64,000 bases of DNA from Silene conica. Lineage: Eukaryota; Streptophyta; Magnoliopsida; Caryophyllales; Caryophyllaceae. Both the position numbers and the translations under genes were made by a program. Under the pieces are notes generated by a model, which ran no database searches, was not told where the DNA came from, and saw only the letters and a program-made list of their open reading frames with translations. The stretch spans positions 81,280,861-81,344,860 of the forward strand of contig CM055316.2 in the NCBI GenBank assembly GCA_029255685.2. The letters run 5' to 3'. This document shows positions 23,031 to 36,371 of this stretch, piece after piece. Numbering within the stretch: position 1 is the first letter of the stretch; each line of letters opens with the position of its first letter.

Positions 23031-26000
23031 TCACGGAGAAGCAGGGTTGGTGGTATCTGAGGTAGAGATATGTGAGACGTCATCGTCTTTTGATACGGAA
23101 ACATAGTTGACAGGAGCCGATGGCCTCGGTTCTGATTTTCGACCCTCTTTCATAGAACGGCTCCCGTTTTGAGTGTTGAGAGACAGACGTCGATTGGGAG
23201 GAGTCCCATTCGAGCCTCCATTTGAACGGGGTCCGACTTTCTTTGCAGCACTGCCGGGTCTTGCTGGGCTTGGTCTTGATCCGAAAACACTTTCCTGGTC
23301 ACCACCCATCTGGTCTTGGTACTTCTTATGGTCCTGCAGGTTCCAGAAAGGTGACGACAGTATTATAGCAAGCATTGAGGCCACAGCGTAACAGCGACGA
23401 TGATATAGTCGAGATTTAGAACAGTCGGTTAAGTTATCGTGTTTTTATCTAATACTTCGTAGGTAGTAAGCCTTGCCACTTCGAATAAGTCAGAAGGCTT
23501 GTTCAACTTACCCTCATTCTATGCTTCTCCTCCTCTCTTTCATTCCTGAGCATGGCATATTCATCCAACATTGCAAGCAAGGGAACTCCATCATAAGTAA
23601 ACGTTACACCTCGTTCCTCCTCCCATGCACGAGTTTTGGCAACTAAAGTCTCGACCATAGCTGCGTGGAGACAAATGACAGTCATTCAATCAACTGCATG
23701 ACCTATGAAACCCGATTAAGGAGCAACCACTTGCAACTCAGCAAATGTAGTATGCTCTTCGTTCTGGTCAATAGGCGTGGCTCTCTTACAGAAAAAGGAA
23801 GGAACGGCTTTAATTCATCAAATATCATACAAACCTGGGATTTTGTTCACCATAATTCTGGCCTTCTCTGCCCTCTTAAGATTTAGGTGAGCTCCCCTGC
23901 TAGCATTGTATCGGTTGTCGTCCTGTATTAGGGAAAAAGACGGAAAATTAACATGGATGAGTCTACCATTTATGATGGCTGAAATCATTCACTACTCAAA
24001 AAACTCTTTTGAACACAAAAAAGAATTTTTTGAGTATCCAATGCAAATGCACAACTAGCCAGTGTTATAACAGCCAGTGCACGGATATGTAGGATGAATA
24101 TTGCGCAAGTTATTGTCAAAATTTGAAAAAAGTTCTCGAGTTTTTTGCCTGGAATGCAAAAACCACAGAATTAGCAAAAATACCCGCATGTAGTCTTCAA
24201 GCCAACTCTCTTCTTCACAAGCTGACATCCACTTCTCAACTCTGTCAAGTATATTTTTTCGGCTTAAAGCCTCTTCCTTTGCCTTCAAGATCCGGCTATC
24301 CATATCAGCAATCAAATCTGAAGGTTCTACATTTCCGGAATCAATGATTTCCAATATCTTTTCCCGTTCTGCCTCTGTATCGATTTCTATATGTGCGTGA
24401 GCATATATCTCCTCGAGTTCACCCTGTTTCTTAAAAGCAATCTCCTTCATCTTACTAAACTTGAGGTGATCAAGCCTCTCAACTTCCACCTCAGCCTTTA
24501 GCATCAACGGTTCAAGAATGATAAGTCAGCATCACATATCACTTAGTCCATGAAATCAAAAAAAGTGGAGTGAACGGAAGTCGGAAGGTACCTGCTCAAT
24601 CAAGTCCAAAGCAAGAGCCCCGGGAACCGTCACCTCATCCACGGAGGCTGATATGTTACATGTAACATGATCAAACAGTTGTCGCTCGTCTTCGGGAGCA
24701 TCCATCAGATTCCAAAGATCGATTAACTGTCCAGCTAACTCTTGCAGCTGTAACACAACAATAACCCATTATACTCGAAAATAAACAACTGTACATCAAC
24801 AAAGATACATCACAACTTGGACCTTGTAAATTTATCATTCAATGTTTTGAAAAAACCCAAATACACTTTCATCTAAACCCTTGAGATCACTCGTGAGTCG
24901 TCAGTATTTTATCAAAAGACTAGGCTCTGTTCTTTTCGGTTGAAACGGGCTGAATTGAATTAATTGGAGTAGAGCTTAATTGAACTTAATTGAGTGGAAC
25001 TGAGTTGAAGCGAATTTAGTTGAATTAAAAGTTAATTTTGTGAAAAGATTAATTGAACGTAATTGATTGAACGTAAATAAAACCTAACGGAATACAGCCA
25101 CGCAAAATTGAAAGGAGCTGAAATTAAGCCAGAAAGAACATGGATTAACGAGTAAATGAATAATACTTCAATGTATTAGCCTCATATTATACTAACTTGA
25201 GACGGTCTTTGAGGAGACTGGTTGTGGTAAGAAACGAAACAGACAAAAAGCATATTATGCTAAAATGAAGCATTGGACGTTATACCTTTTGAAGCCTCTG
25301 TTGTTTGTCTTCCTCGAGAGCAATAACAGTCTCGGCAAGCTTAGACAAAGTTTCATTGCTAATGCTTTTTGACTGCACACCATTGGAGTCATTCAAGCTT
25401 GGATGAACTTCAGTCACGGTGCTATAGAAGTCCATACCAAGCACAGAGCAAAGATCATGCACCGTACTCACAAATTCCAGAACATTATGTAACCTTTCAC
25501 TCTGTCAAATAAAGTAAATTTCAAGGGTTACATTTTCATGAATGAGAACATGAAAAATGAATGAATCACACCGGGAATTGCACTATACCTTTTCTTTCTG
25601 AAGTTCTTGAAGTTGAGCATGATATTCCTCCAACTTCTTCAACGAAAGATCAGATTCATCGACCACAGGAGGCTGCTCATTCAAATTAACCCTTCCAGCA
25701 ATTTCTCCACATATTTTCTGAATTTGAGCCTGTACATCAGAAAATTCTCTGAGTCTCTCTTCCTTCTGTTTGCACAACTTTTCCAACGTGGGTGCTACAG
25801 CTGCAAGCTGTTCCTTGATCGTTCCAGAAGTCTTCTCAGGCTGCAAATAAAAGCAACATATATGGCTGCTTAGAATATTGAGTCAAAACTCTATGTGAAA
25901 TTTACTCGACTCTGTCATCTTTAGCGGTCAAATGATATGAACTTCGATAAATTTTCTATTGGTAACAAAGTTTTTAAAAATTATATACGGGCTATGTTAC

Positions 26001-26719
26001 TCCGACTCTTCTAATTTCCTCGCGTACCCGTGTCCGACACTCGACACTCGGACATGGGTATGACACATGGACACATCATTTTAGACCAAAATGTGCATAT
26101 TTTTCAACAAAATAGCCGAATCCGACACTTGGACACGTACCTGTGTCAGGTACTTCTAAACGAGTCTGAGTAACATAGATACGGAGTAGTTGTTTTGATG
26201 AATCAGACCCGAAAAGTTTAAATTTTATCTCTACTTGTTCAGTGAAGATGATAGTCAAAGTTGACATCAATTGACTAATTGACCATCAAAGTCAAACCGG
26301 ATTGATATAAGTCGGAAAGAGTGATAATAAGTTACAGTATGGGCAGACAAACCTTTCCAAGAACAGTTTTTTCCCCGAGAGCAGAAAGAACAGCAAATAG
26401 TTCAACATTGGCATCGGCCAAGGTCTGAAGAAGTTGAGCTCTGGATTTCACAGCCAGGTCGACCTTTCTTTTGTAGACATCCAAACATTCTTGTTCGATT
26501 TGGAGAAGCATCTTGTCTCTATCCTCATCGCTTTCACCCACTTCATCCCATATTTGCTACACACAGATCAACAAAACCAATCAGCGAAAACTCCGGCTTC
26601 CAAAACTTCTACCAAAAAGTTTGGAACCAAGTTTACTTAAAAGCTACCTGTAGCTTCTGCAGCAAAGTCCCGCAAGTACTTTCGCCTAGAAGAGGATTTT
26701 CTACATCCGTAACCGCCAT
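23031..26719 (-). CDS. MAP65-1: 65-kDa microtubule-associated protein, MAP65-1 type (PRC1/Ase1 family)
   Basis: Nine coding exons on the minus strand: 26648-26719, 26353-26556, 25589-25840, 25286-25501, 24592-24747, 24184-24495, 23835-23922, 23512-23660, 23031-23333; all phases join and give 583 aa. It matches MAP65-1 along its length: MAVTD at the start, IWDEVGESD, the coiled-coil rod with [13 protein letters not shown] and [30 protein letters not shown] (~270-290), then the microtubule-binding core [15 protein letters not shown] and [19 protein letters not shown] (~390-430). The basic disordered tail ([15 protein letters not shown]) is where MAPK and CDK sites cluster in the family. The protein crosslinks antiparallel microtubules in cortical arrays and the phragmoplast. 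Introns hold two MITEs. Confidence 0.95.
24922..25141. mobile_element. MITE with TGTTCTTTYYGG ends in MAP65 intron 4
   Basis: The left end GGCTCTGTTCTTTTCGGTTG and the right end (reverse complement TGTTCTTTCTGGCTTAATTT) form imperfect TIRs. The interior is rich in TTAATTGAA/GAACTGAGTTGAA motifs. A related, more decayed piece lies near 34190-34380. The TSD is unclear. Confidence 0.6.
25992..26178. mobile_element. hAT-type MITE, CTATGTTAC family, copy B (MAP65 intron 2)
   Basis: Starts CTATGTTACTCCGACTC and ends GAGTCTGAGTAACATAG, a near-perfect TIR pair. The flanks share ATACGG, a decayed TSD. The orientation is opposite to copy A. Confidence 0.8.
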
Positions 26720-26742
26720 CGGCAATGAAGCCTATTCAAGAC

Positions 26743-28312
26743 CTGAATTAGGACAAAAGTTAAAAACTTCCCCACTTACAGAAGATTCAATCCCAGTATC
26801 GATATCAACAAAGCAAACCATCATAATCAGCTATCAGTTATACAGAAGCAAAGCCTCATTGTCGGCCAGAGCAATAATCAATTGCAATTATCAATGGTAG
26901 GGCATGAAATAAAAAGTTGGGACAAACAAAAACACAAGCAATTATACAACAAATACCAAGGTGAAGTGTACAACAAAAACAATTACGCGAAATGTAGGAG
27001 ATAAGATAAAGTTTAGCTTTTGATATTACAATATAATGGGTAGGTCATTAACTCATTAAAACTCATTAATGTGCTAAATTAGGTGTAGCTCATCAAGTCT
27101 TTAAATGCCCCAATTTTAGATTTTAAGGCATCATTCACTAATCACTAGAATAAACATCAACATCATACATCATGCACTCTACTTAAAGATAAGAAAAATT
27201 ATACCTACCATAATACTGTATAATAAAAAAATTACGGAACCCGTAATCAACTTTTAAAGACTAATCCTGCTAGCCTTACAGATAGTACAGATCAAGATAT
27301 TTAGTTAATCCACCAAAATAATCACTAAAAAGGGTACTTAACTTAATTTAATAATTTGTACATGTTTTTATTTTCATTAATCTGTTAAATCCTATTGAAC
27401 ACCAAATCATCCAAGAAAAAAACCGCCACAAACAAACGCTAATTACTCGATCAATTGAAAAATCAACCACCACCCAGAAAAATTAAGCTTAAACCCACTT
27501 TGATTAAGCACAAAATGTCATTAAACCCCAAATCAACCCAAAAGATAAATTACCTCAAACACACACTAAGTACTCAATCAACTAAATAAACAAGGACAAC
27601 CCAGAAATATTAAGGTTAAACTCTCTTCAATTAAACACAAGATCTCATTAAACCCCAAGTCAACCAAGAATAGAAACCCTTCAAACAAACACTAATCATT
27701 GAATCAACTGAAAAAACAAGAACAACCCACAAAAATTAAGCAAAAACCCACTCCAACAAAACACATAAACTACACTAATCTTACAAAAAACAAAGATTAA
27801 ACTACCAAAAAAATCTCAAAATCTCATACAAAAACCCAAATCAAGCAATAAAAGAAACACTTCAAACAAACACTAATCACACAATCAATTGAAAATTTAA
27901 GGAGAACCCACAAAAATTAAGCAAAATCCCACTTCAATAAAACACAAAAACCACACTAATCTCACAAAAACAAAGATCAAACCACCAAAAAATTACCTCA
28001 GACAAACACTAATTACTCAATCAATTCAAAAAACAAGAACAACCCACAAAAATTAAGCAAAAACCCACTTCATAAAAACATATAAATCACACTAATCTTG
28101 CAAAAACAAAGATCAAACCACCAAAAAATTACCACAAAGAAAACACTAATCACTCAATCAACTGAATAAACAAGAACAACCCACAAAATTTAAGCAAAAA
28201 CCCACTTCATGAAGCAGATAAACCACAATAATCTTACAAAAACTACCCAAAAACATAAACTTAACCAAAAAAAACAACAATGTAGTAAGTAAAAATGAGA
28301 AGGAGATTATAC
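26743..28312 (-). other. Probable 5' leader intron of the MAP65 gene
   Basis: Just upstream of the MAP65 ATG, an acceptor (TAATTCAG on the minus strand) lies at 26743-26744. A matching donor (CTGG|GTATAATC) lies at 28311-28312. Beyond it the minus strand is CT-rich (28380-28480), as in plant 5' UTR leaders. A 1.57 kb leader intron is inferred; it holds the AC-rich tandem repeat listed separately. Confidence 0.5.
27420..28260 (-). repeat. AC-rich tandem repeat, ~6 units of ~123-182 bp
   Basis: The phrase ACAAACACTAATCACTCAAT, or close variants, recurs near 27434, 27565, 27688, 27870, 28007 and 28143. It is followed by AACAACCCACAAAAATTAAG and CACACTAATCTTACAAAAAC. The last units have the most regular spacing (~136 bp). 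Confidence 0.85.
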
Positions 28313-28975
28313 CCAGATGACAATATGATGAAAGATTAAAACTTTTTTACACTCAGATCTGAAATAATATTATTTGATGGGTTAGAGAGAGAGTGTGTGA
28401 AGAAAACTACAAGAGTCAAGAGAGAGTGAAGTGAGAAAGAGAGTAAGAAAATAGAGAGAGAAAATAGAGAGAGAAGAGGGTCTGCAGATTTAGTGAGGTG
28501 GGTCCTACGCTTACTGTGTAAGAAGTGAACACATTTTGTAATTGTTGTTATATCCGTCCACAAGCAATATGATGAATGATGGATCATCGTAATATTATAA
28601 TGGTATATCCGTCGCAAGCTTCTAATGAGTCAAATTTTTCAACTTGTGTAGATAAGACAAAGCAATAAAGTCTTAAAAATTTGTTTTTTCCTACTTAAAT
28701 GGATAATATTTGACCCGTCGTAAGTTTGCAACGGATATACCCGTCACAAATGAGAATTTGTGATATTGGAAAACAAAAATTGATATTTCAGATGGACACG
28801 TTCGTTGTAAGTTTGCGACGGGTCAAGTATTATTCAGGTAAATAAATATGAGAAGGAGAGATTAGTGAGTAGCAAATTGTTTTATTTATCTATTTACATG
28901 GATATTACTTAGGTCATCTCAAGTTTGTAACGGATCGGATATGTCACTCACAAGGAAGTTTATCGATTGAAAGAA

Positions 28976-29165
28976 CACAAATTCTTATTTGCAACGACAC
29001 TATTCGTCGCAAGCTTGTGACGGATACCGTTTCCTCTCACAAAATACCCATTTTTTCTCTCTCTTCAACACTAGTAATGTGGTCTCTTTCTCCACTAACT
29101 CATTTTGTATCCATTATCTCAAAATATCCGTCACAAGTGGTGACCGTCGCAAGCAAGAATTAATA
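28976..29165. mobile_element. Mutator-type MITE (GTGACGG family), copy 1
   Basis: A 190 bp element reading CACAAATTCTTATTTGC at the left, then GCAAGCTTGTGACGGATACC, CTCTCACAAAATACCCA, and CCGTCGCAAGCAAG at the right. The flanking 9 bp TTGAAAGAA (28967-28975) and TCGAAAGAA (29166-29174) match at 8 of 9 positions, as expected for an aged Mutator-type TSD. Confidence 0.7.
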
Positions 29166-30195
29166 TCGAAAGAAATGTAGGCTAAATTTTGATTGCCCTT
29201 TCTTTGTCGGACAACTTGTTTTCTTTGTGTTTGTTATAGGTTTTGCATTTTCATTTTGAATTTATGGAGTTAGGATTAGTAGGGGTCTTAATTGGTTCGG
29301 GATTTTGGTTTTTTGTTTTCTTTATGTTGGTCACATAACACCAATTTGATATAACAGAAATTCTATTTTATGAGGCTCATGCATGCGATTAGTAAAAATG
29401 TGATCACATTTTGATAAATAGTGATCATTTTTTTGTTTAAAAAATGAATTATTTTTCAAAAGTGGTCATTGTTTATTAAAAAAGTGATATCTTTTTACCA
29501 CAAAATGGTCATATTTTGCGAAAAAACACGGAATGAGAAAGTTGTACATAAGAATTACTGTTGATATAATGGTTAGGGTTAAGACATTAGGTTTGAATTT
29601 GAATAATGAACTGAGTTGTTATTGACACGACAAAAAATTTATACGAGTTAACTTTCATGTGAATAACTCGTTTATTTAGTGAGCCATAATTTCGTTTGTT
29701 TGAGCGGATCATTCAACCAAACAACTTATAATAAGAGTTGTCTATAACATTTATTAAATTTTAGCCTATTATTTGGCCCTTTGTCTCTCTAAAACCAATC
29801 ACGTGGCATTATACATAATTACATATAGAGGAACAATATAATGTGATATTGAGAGAGTAATTTAAAAATCATATATCGCTTTTAAATGTGACGAATAAAA
29901 AATCATGACATGTCGAGTGTGATCAAGAGAAAATCATTTAATATGATGATCTGAAGCAAATTGTTTAACCACCTTAAATGATTTAAGTACATAAGTGTTA
30001 AATTATACTCGGCCTAATAATAAGTTAATCTAACGAATAAATAATTTATACTATTTATCGTTACTTTATTATTGCACGATAAAACGCTGAACATTACATA
30101 TATTCATCGTTATTATACGACTTTAAAATTTAAATGGCACATATAATTCAACGTAATCAAACCATACATTCAATTTTTCTAGGTCCCTCGCATTT

Positions 30196-30257
30196 AACTA
30201 ATCTACAAAACACCCTTCAAAAAAAAAAAAAAAAAAAAAAAACTAATCTACAAAACA
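30196..30257 (+). mobile_element. Poly(A)-only retroposition scar with 17 bp target duplication
   Basis: AACTAATCTACAAAACA at 30196-30212 is exactly repeated at 30241-30257. Between them are only CCCTTC and 22 A. This is what an extremely 5'-truncated LINE or LINE-mobilised insertion leaves. Confidence 0.8.
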
Positions 30258-30382
30258 AATTATTCAAACCTCATTTACGTATATGTGAAATTTTATGAGA
30301 GGGATTTTCATTCCCATGTTCTTGTATTCATCCTACATAAATTAAGTGGTCATTTTCCATTCAAAAAATAAAATAAATTTAA

Positions 30383-32064
30383 GGGGTTGTTTGATTACCC
30401 TTTTAATTCATGGTAAGTCCAACCTTTTATGAATTAGATTTTTGAAGAGTTGTTTGGTTACCCATAAAAAATGGAGGAACTCAAACTCAACCCATAGGTT
30501 TTACTTCTCATACAATGTGGGAAGTTAATGATAGACCCCATCTCGATGTGTTGTACTTCCCACGTTTTATCATAATCAAAATGACTTTTTTACCCTTATT
30601 ACTTACTAAAAAATCTATCATATTCCGTCATCTATTTTTTTTACCCTAAACCCAAAAGAGAAGCAAGCGGTGCACATCATGCCAAAATCTATCATATTCC
30701 CTCATCTATATTAAAGTTTCAAACTTTCATTTTGAGTATTTTCTTTTCTTGAACAATGGTAGTTATGGTACTCGGAAAGATTTTTTTATGAATTATGTTT
30801 AATTTCTTTTAGGTTAATGATGTAATTTGGTTGAGTTATGACTACATATGGACGATATAACAATTGTAGCTACTTTATAAGTAAAGTTATATAGAATAGT
30901 TTTGTTTTTAATAAAGGGCATAATAGGACTTATAAACAAAATCATGGAAATTAGATTGGTACAACCAAACAAGATATAGGAATCCAATTCATGGGAAGTG
31001 TGAATCTTCTTATGTCAACTAAACATTTTTTTGTAAAATCAAGGGAACTTGATGTGGGAAATAAGTTCACTAAATGTACAGCTTCCTACAGAAAATTAAT
31101 TCCCAGATGAATCAAACAAGTCATTACCATGAAACAATTGCCGCTCCTTAGAATTTGTGATGGTAAAAATCCGTCACAAGCTTGTTATGTGAGCTAAAGA
31201 ATCAAGTGGAGAAGCAAGTAAAAGGACGAGCGGGAAAGGATTGTGATTTGTGAGAGATTATAAGCCGGTGACAGTTACAAACAAGAGAAATTGTAGTCTT
31301 ATTTTGGTTAGAACTTAAATCTATGGTTAATTAATACATTCACCATTGATATGGTTTAAATAAATGAATGAAATAACACAAAATCATGACAACAATTACC
31401 TATCAAATTAATGTTACTTAATAATTATAATCAGTATATATTTAATTAGCGCATATCGCTTTATTTCTTAGTATTCATTCGAAATTTGTACAGTACTTTT
31501 TAATATTTCAACTCATTATATTTTGATATGAGAACAAATTAAAATGCAAAACTAAAAAAAAAAAGTTGAGTATCTAATGAAATCCATATTTTAATGAATT
31601 TTTTTTATCATAAATTGTAGTAATTTGTACTTCGTATTTTATAATTTCGCACCATTTTATTTGATTTGATTAACATTATAGTTTATAAATTAACGAAGAA
31701 ATTATATTTTAAAGACAATATAATTTTAATGGAAAAAATCAAGCTCATTTTTTCCTTATATAAGTAGATAGTTTGGAGCGAAATTTTTTGGTTGACATAT
31801 GGGAATTAAAGTTCTTGGGAACTTCAAGATCACATGAATTTCCAATTCATGTGAATTTGCAAAAAGTGTTTGGTTCGCATATGGGAAGTTAATTCATGCG
31901 GAAAGTTTCAATGACCAAGGGGGTACTTGGTGAGTGACTTCCCACATAATGGAGGAAGTAACTTCATGTGGGGAGTTCTATTTCCCATGGTCTTGACAAC
32001 CAAACAAGATCATGATTTTACACTTCCTACTTCCCATGATTTTAATGGGTAACCAAACAAGCCC
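30383..32064. mobile_element. Harbinger-like non-autonomous element (~1.7 kb), nested
   Basis: The left end GGGGTTGTTTGATTACCC and the right end (reverse complement GGGCTTGTTTGGTTACCC) are imperfect 18 bp TIRs next to TAA/TTA, typical of PIF/Harbinger MITEs. A second left-end-like sequence near 30451 (GTTGTTTGGTTACCC) and a third near 31870 suggest nested or repeated copies. A GTGACGG-type fragment lies within (~31150-31290). No transposase is seen. Confidence 0.65.
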
Positions 32065-32486
32065 TTAGAAGATAGAAGATTTGATATTTGATAGTTTGAA
32101 CTGTATAATTATTCAAACGAGTAACTAATAACCATCGTGGTTGGTTAGTATATAGACTGTATACCGACACCCTTAAATAATTATTATTACCCCTCAAAAC
32201 TTGTATGACCTTAAATTGTACATGACTCGATGAACATCCCGCTCAGTTTTCGAAAATTTTGTTCCAGGAGCTTGGAATCTCCATAAACAATGTATATACT
32301 TTTAATTTAAGCAGATCGGGAGGTCGTACCAAATCACGTTTATCTTTATGTTGTTTTTATACCACGTATTCGGGGTTAAGGAGTTACCATATTCAATTTC
32401 ATGAACCTCGTATTAATAACAACTATACTCCATTTTCATTGTGGAATCTCTCAACTAAGTCAATAAACCTCTTTAACCTAACATTT

Positions 32487-32540
32487 AACAATCATATATT
32501 AGGACTCTGCAAAAAAAAAAAAAACAATCATATATTAGGA
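32487..32540 (+). mobile_element. Poly(A)-only retroposition scar with 18 bp target duplication
   Basis: AACAATCATATATTAGGA at 32487-32504 is exactly repeated at 32523-32540. The insert is CTCTGC plus 12 A. It is the second insertion of this form within 2.3 kb. Confidence 0.8.
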
Positions 32541-34786
32541 TCACTAAAATTTAGAGAACGGTGTTTCAATAAATTATTGAGAGACAATTCTTTTGTACCC
32601 TTTTATTTGTATTTTGTGCCCCTTTTGTTATTGATCGTATTACAGTAGTTTCGTAACTATTCACATAGTAAATGTACTTATTTTATCTTTAATCATAATT
32701 TGTACCAATTTTATTACTTTTAGTACCATTTTTTCATAAATTTGTACAATAATCTCTTAATAAGTTTATTGAGAGACGGTCTCTCAGTAAACATACGGAG
32801 GATTATAATAGTGCAAATATGGACAATTAGGGCACACTGCACTTTGACCACCGATGCCTGAAAATGGTGTTGCTTTGACTACAAACATTTCACTTTAGGC
32901 GCAACTTAAAGCATATAAAGTATAAACAATAATTTATTTATGGAGAATTAAACAAGAGAATATAATAAAGATATTCATTATTCAAAGCAAAAGTTGATTA
33001 GTACAAGTATGGGCACATATGTAGTTCATGCATCCACATTTCAACACTCAAATTATCAACCAATCTTCACGGTTAGACAACCTTAAAAAAAAGTTGATTA
33101 CTATTCATTACACTATTTACATCTACTCACTTATCACTTGTGCTTGCCAACAACTATCAATCACAACCTTCTTTTTATTGAATTTAATGGTTTACTATGA
33201 AGAAATAAGTTTGGTGTCGCGATTGTCGAGAGTCCGTGAACTATGAGATTTAGAGAAAAAAGAACATATATCGGATGTAATACTTTCAATTTTTTATTTT
33301 TTAAGTATATATGTATTTTTTTCGAGTTTATTACCTCAAACTTTATTTATTTTTTGAGCAAATGTATATTTTTTTGAGCATATTAAAGTTTATAAATTAT
33401 ATTTTAGTTTTTTCTCCATCATAACTAAAATTCAACTAAACTTATATGTAATATTTTTGAGTTTTATTGTGATTTTGAAGAGTTTAATCTCAGAAACTTT
33501 ATAGGAAAATTCATAATTTTTAAAACAGAACACTCAAAAACTTTATTATAATGCTCAAAAATTATAAAATTGGAAGTAATATATCGAATGTACCATCCAC
33601 TTACTGTGAGATTTAGGGGTTTGATCGTAGAGGAAATTCTTTGACCAACGTTATCCTTTTAGTGAAAGCATATATTGTAAGTGGATTATACATTGTTGTC
33701 GATAATGGGTATTCTAGATTACGCCAAAAAGTTGTGTCAAGATAATAATATATTTGATGTTAGATAATACTCATAACTAAACAATTATAACCCTAAACGG
33801 CGAAATTGACTCTGGTTACCTCATTTTGGTAATTAAAAATTTAATTCCTGATTATTAATCTATAACGTATATTATATTGGAATTTACCGTACCAAGAGTG
33901 GAATTAGAAATGAAATTTTGGGTAGGAAAGTTCCATATTCAGTTTTATACTTATGCAAATCTCATGTTCAAGGATTTTTCGGTAACAGATATTGATAATT
34001 GATTTTAACTAATTTACAAGTATCTGGGTTCATCCCTTTCATTAACAAAAAAACTACTCCGTATCTTGCAAGGTTGAATAGCGAGTGCTACCCTTTACTA
34101 CCGAGACCATCTCTGCCCTCACTCCTTATCACAAGTATTTATATATCTATAATATCAACAATTTAACCTAATAATTTTTTTTTGACCATTTTCTTTCTTA
34201 TCTGAGCTAATTTCCGTTCAGTTCAGCTCAAATATATTCAGCTCAACTCACTCAAATTCACTTGAACGTCATTTATTTTAACTCAGCTTAATTCAATCCA
34301 AATAACTTAACTCCATTCGACTTTTTTTTTTTTTTTTTTACGTTAGTTCAGTTTCCTTTCAACCGAAAAAAATCGGGATTAAATTTTTTTTTTTAAAGAG
34401 TGGGGGATGCTGCAATAAGATCATGCATAGTTGGCAGTAGGCTGGCAGACAAGCAGAGGCCAAATTAGTAGACTGAGAGCAACAACTTTTACTGCAATAT
34501 ATTTGCTCTTTTTTACTTCATTATTCCCAAGACCAAGTAACCCATTTTGGGCCCGTCCACATGGCCCATCACTCCATACCAAAACTTTCACATGCATTTC
34601 TGCATTCAATGTCGTTTTTTTACCTTCAATCATCTCTTCATGTTTTTCCATGGATCAAAGAATTTATGAAAGAATTTTTACGACCTTTGCAAATTATAGA
34701 ATAAAATCGTTTTAATTTAAGTAATGGTCCTATTGAGTGAATCAATGTAGGAAGTATCTCATCTTATATTCCTAATAAATCTTAAA

Positions 34787-34958
34787 CTATGTTGTTTAGA
34801 CTAGTTTAGAAGTATCTGATACGGGTGCGTATCAAAGTGCCAGACTTCGTTAAATAAGTAGATTGTGGCTTAAAATGAGGTGTCGAAGTGTTGTACCTTA
34901 TTCAATTATTGAGTGTTGGACACGGGTGGTACATGAGGGAAGAGTGGAGTAACATATA
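34787..34958. mobile_element. hAT-type MITE, CTATGTTAC family, copy E (decayed)
   Basis: Starts CTATGTTGTTTAGACTAG, contains GATACGGGTGCGTATC and GGACACGGGTGGTAC, and ends GGAGTAACATATAG. It is clearly related to copies A-D but more diverged. The TSD is not clear. Confidence 0.65.
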
Positions 34959-36371
34959 GGTCTTGACAATCGATCGAGTCACTCAGGCTGGGTTTAGGTC
35001 GAGTTATTTCGAATTTATAAAAAGTTGAAGTGGATTGGGCCAAATTTTAAATTGGTGATATTTTTTGGGTGAATGATTGAGTTATTTGAAGATAATGGTC
35101 CTTACGTGATAACAAACATTCAAATTAGGCGGAATAAGATTAAATTAATTCAAGTTTATAGTCGTGTTCAAATCAACTATCGGATTCAGATCGAATTATT
35201 TAGGTAGAGTCGATTTGACAAGATATACACGTAAAAGTTGTAACACTTGACCTCTCAACCATCAATGATTGTTAAGTGTGCCACTAAAAAGTCAAAATGT
35301 TCCTCAAAATGAAATAAAAGGCTCACTAGTTAGAAGGATTAATGACAACACTTTAGAAGGAAATATATAAGGACGTGCACCAAATTATCTCTAATGGGTT
35401 AGTAGTATTATATATTATATATTACTCCGTATTTGTTTATCACATCACCCTTATTACTCTATTTGAAACCGTTCGATTGTCGTAAGAAATAATCTGAGTC
35501 GTTAAAAAAACAAAGAAGGAGAGGTAACGGAGAGAATTTAAATTGAAATTTTAAGGATCCTCTGCTAAATTTTATGGGTATCCCCTAATAATTGTTGTAA
35601 AGGGAAAAATTTGTCTTTAAGTGGAGTAACTTATTGTGCATTTCTACTTAAGAGTTACTATTTACTAAGAGATAATACTCGTCGAATATTTATAAGAATA
35701 CTTCTGCATTTGAAACTATTAGGTCTCAAAATCTCACTAAATTTGATTATTTAATTCTTCTTTCTCTTGTAAATGGTATTGTGAGGAAAATATAATGTTA
35801 ACGAGATTCAAACTTAGGTCATCCACACCGTTGTTTATGAATTTTTCAATTATTCAAACTGATATAAATATTCATATAGAATTGAATTAAAACAAGGATA
35901 ACAAATGATCGAATTTGATTGTAATTGATGAAGACATAAAACAATATCACAAATAGAGCTGGCCACCGAGCTAAGCTGACCTAAATCACTCCACCCTACA
36001 ATGGTCCATTAAAGAAGTTGGGTTGAGCTACACCAAGTGTTTTTTATTTATATTTCATTTCTTTTTTTCTTGAATTCTAAGACGGGTAGCATTGGAATTT
36101 GGGACCGCAAGTCAAGTTGTGGCGCCGATTGCCTAAAAAATGACCCATCACCGAGCTAAGCTAACCCGACATTTAGCCACCACTCTAAGGACTCAAACCA
36201 CAGCCACTGAGCTAAAAAGATTAGATAAACCACGTAACATAAAATACCGTCTTAAATCTAAATCGGTCTCAAAGTACATTATCTAATTTCAATTACCTCA
36301 AAGATAATAAAAAAACACACTAAAAACAAACACTAAAAAAAGATTGCTTTTTCAGAGAGAAGCTGAAGGAA

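Larger units (their letters stand above)
28500..36371. other. 7.9 kb gene-poor spacer
   Basis: No supported gene. It contains degenerate GTGACGG-type repeats (28560-28960), a Mutator-type MITE (28976-29165), two poly(A)-only insertions (30213-30240 and 32505-32522), a Harbinger-like element (30383-32064), a decayed copy of the TGTTCTTTYYGG MITE (~34190-34380) and a decayed CTATGTTAC MITE (34787-34958). The rest is AT-rich and featureless. Short open frames here have no recognisable product. The last part is the promoter of the BCL7-like gene. Confidence 0.6.

Noticed and set aside
32259..32648. 129-codon plus-strand open frame at 32.3-32.6 kb
   Set aside because: It spans the poly(A)-only insertion and its target duplication, has no recognisable domain and has AT-rich non-coding composition.
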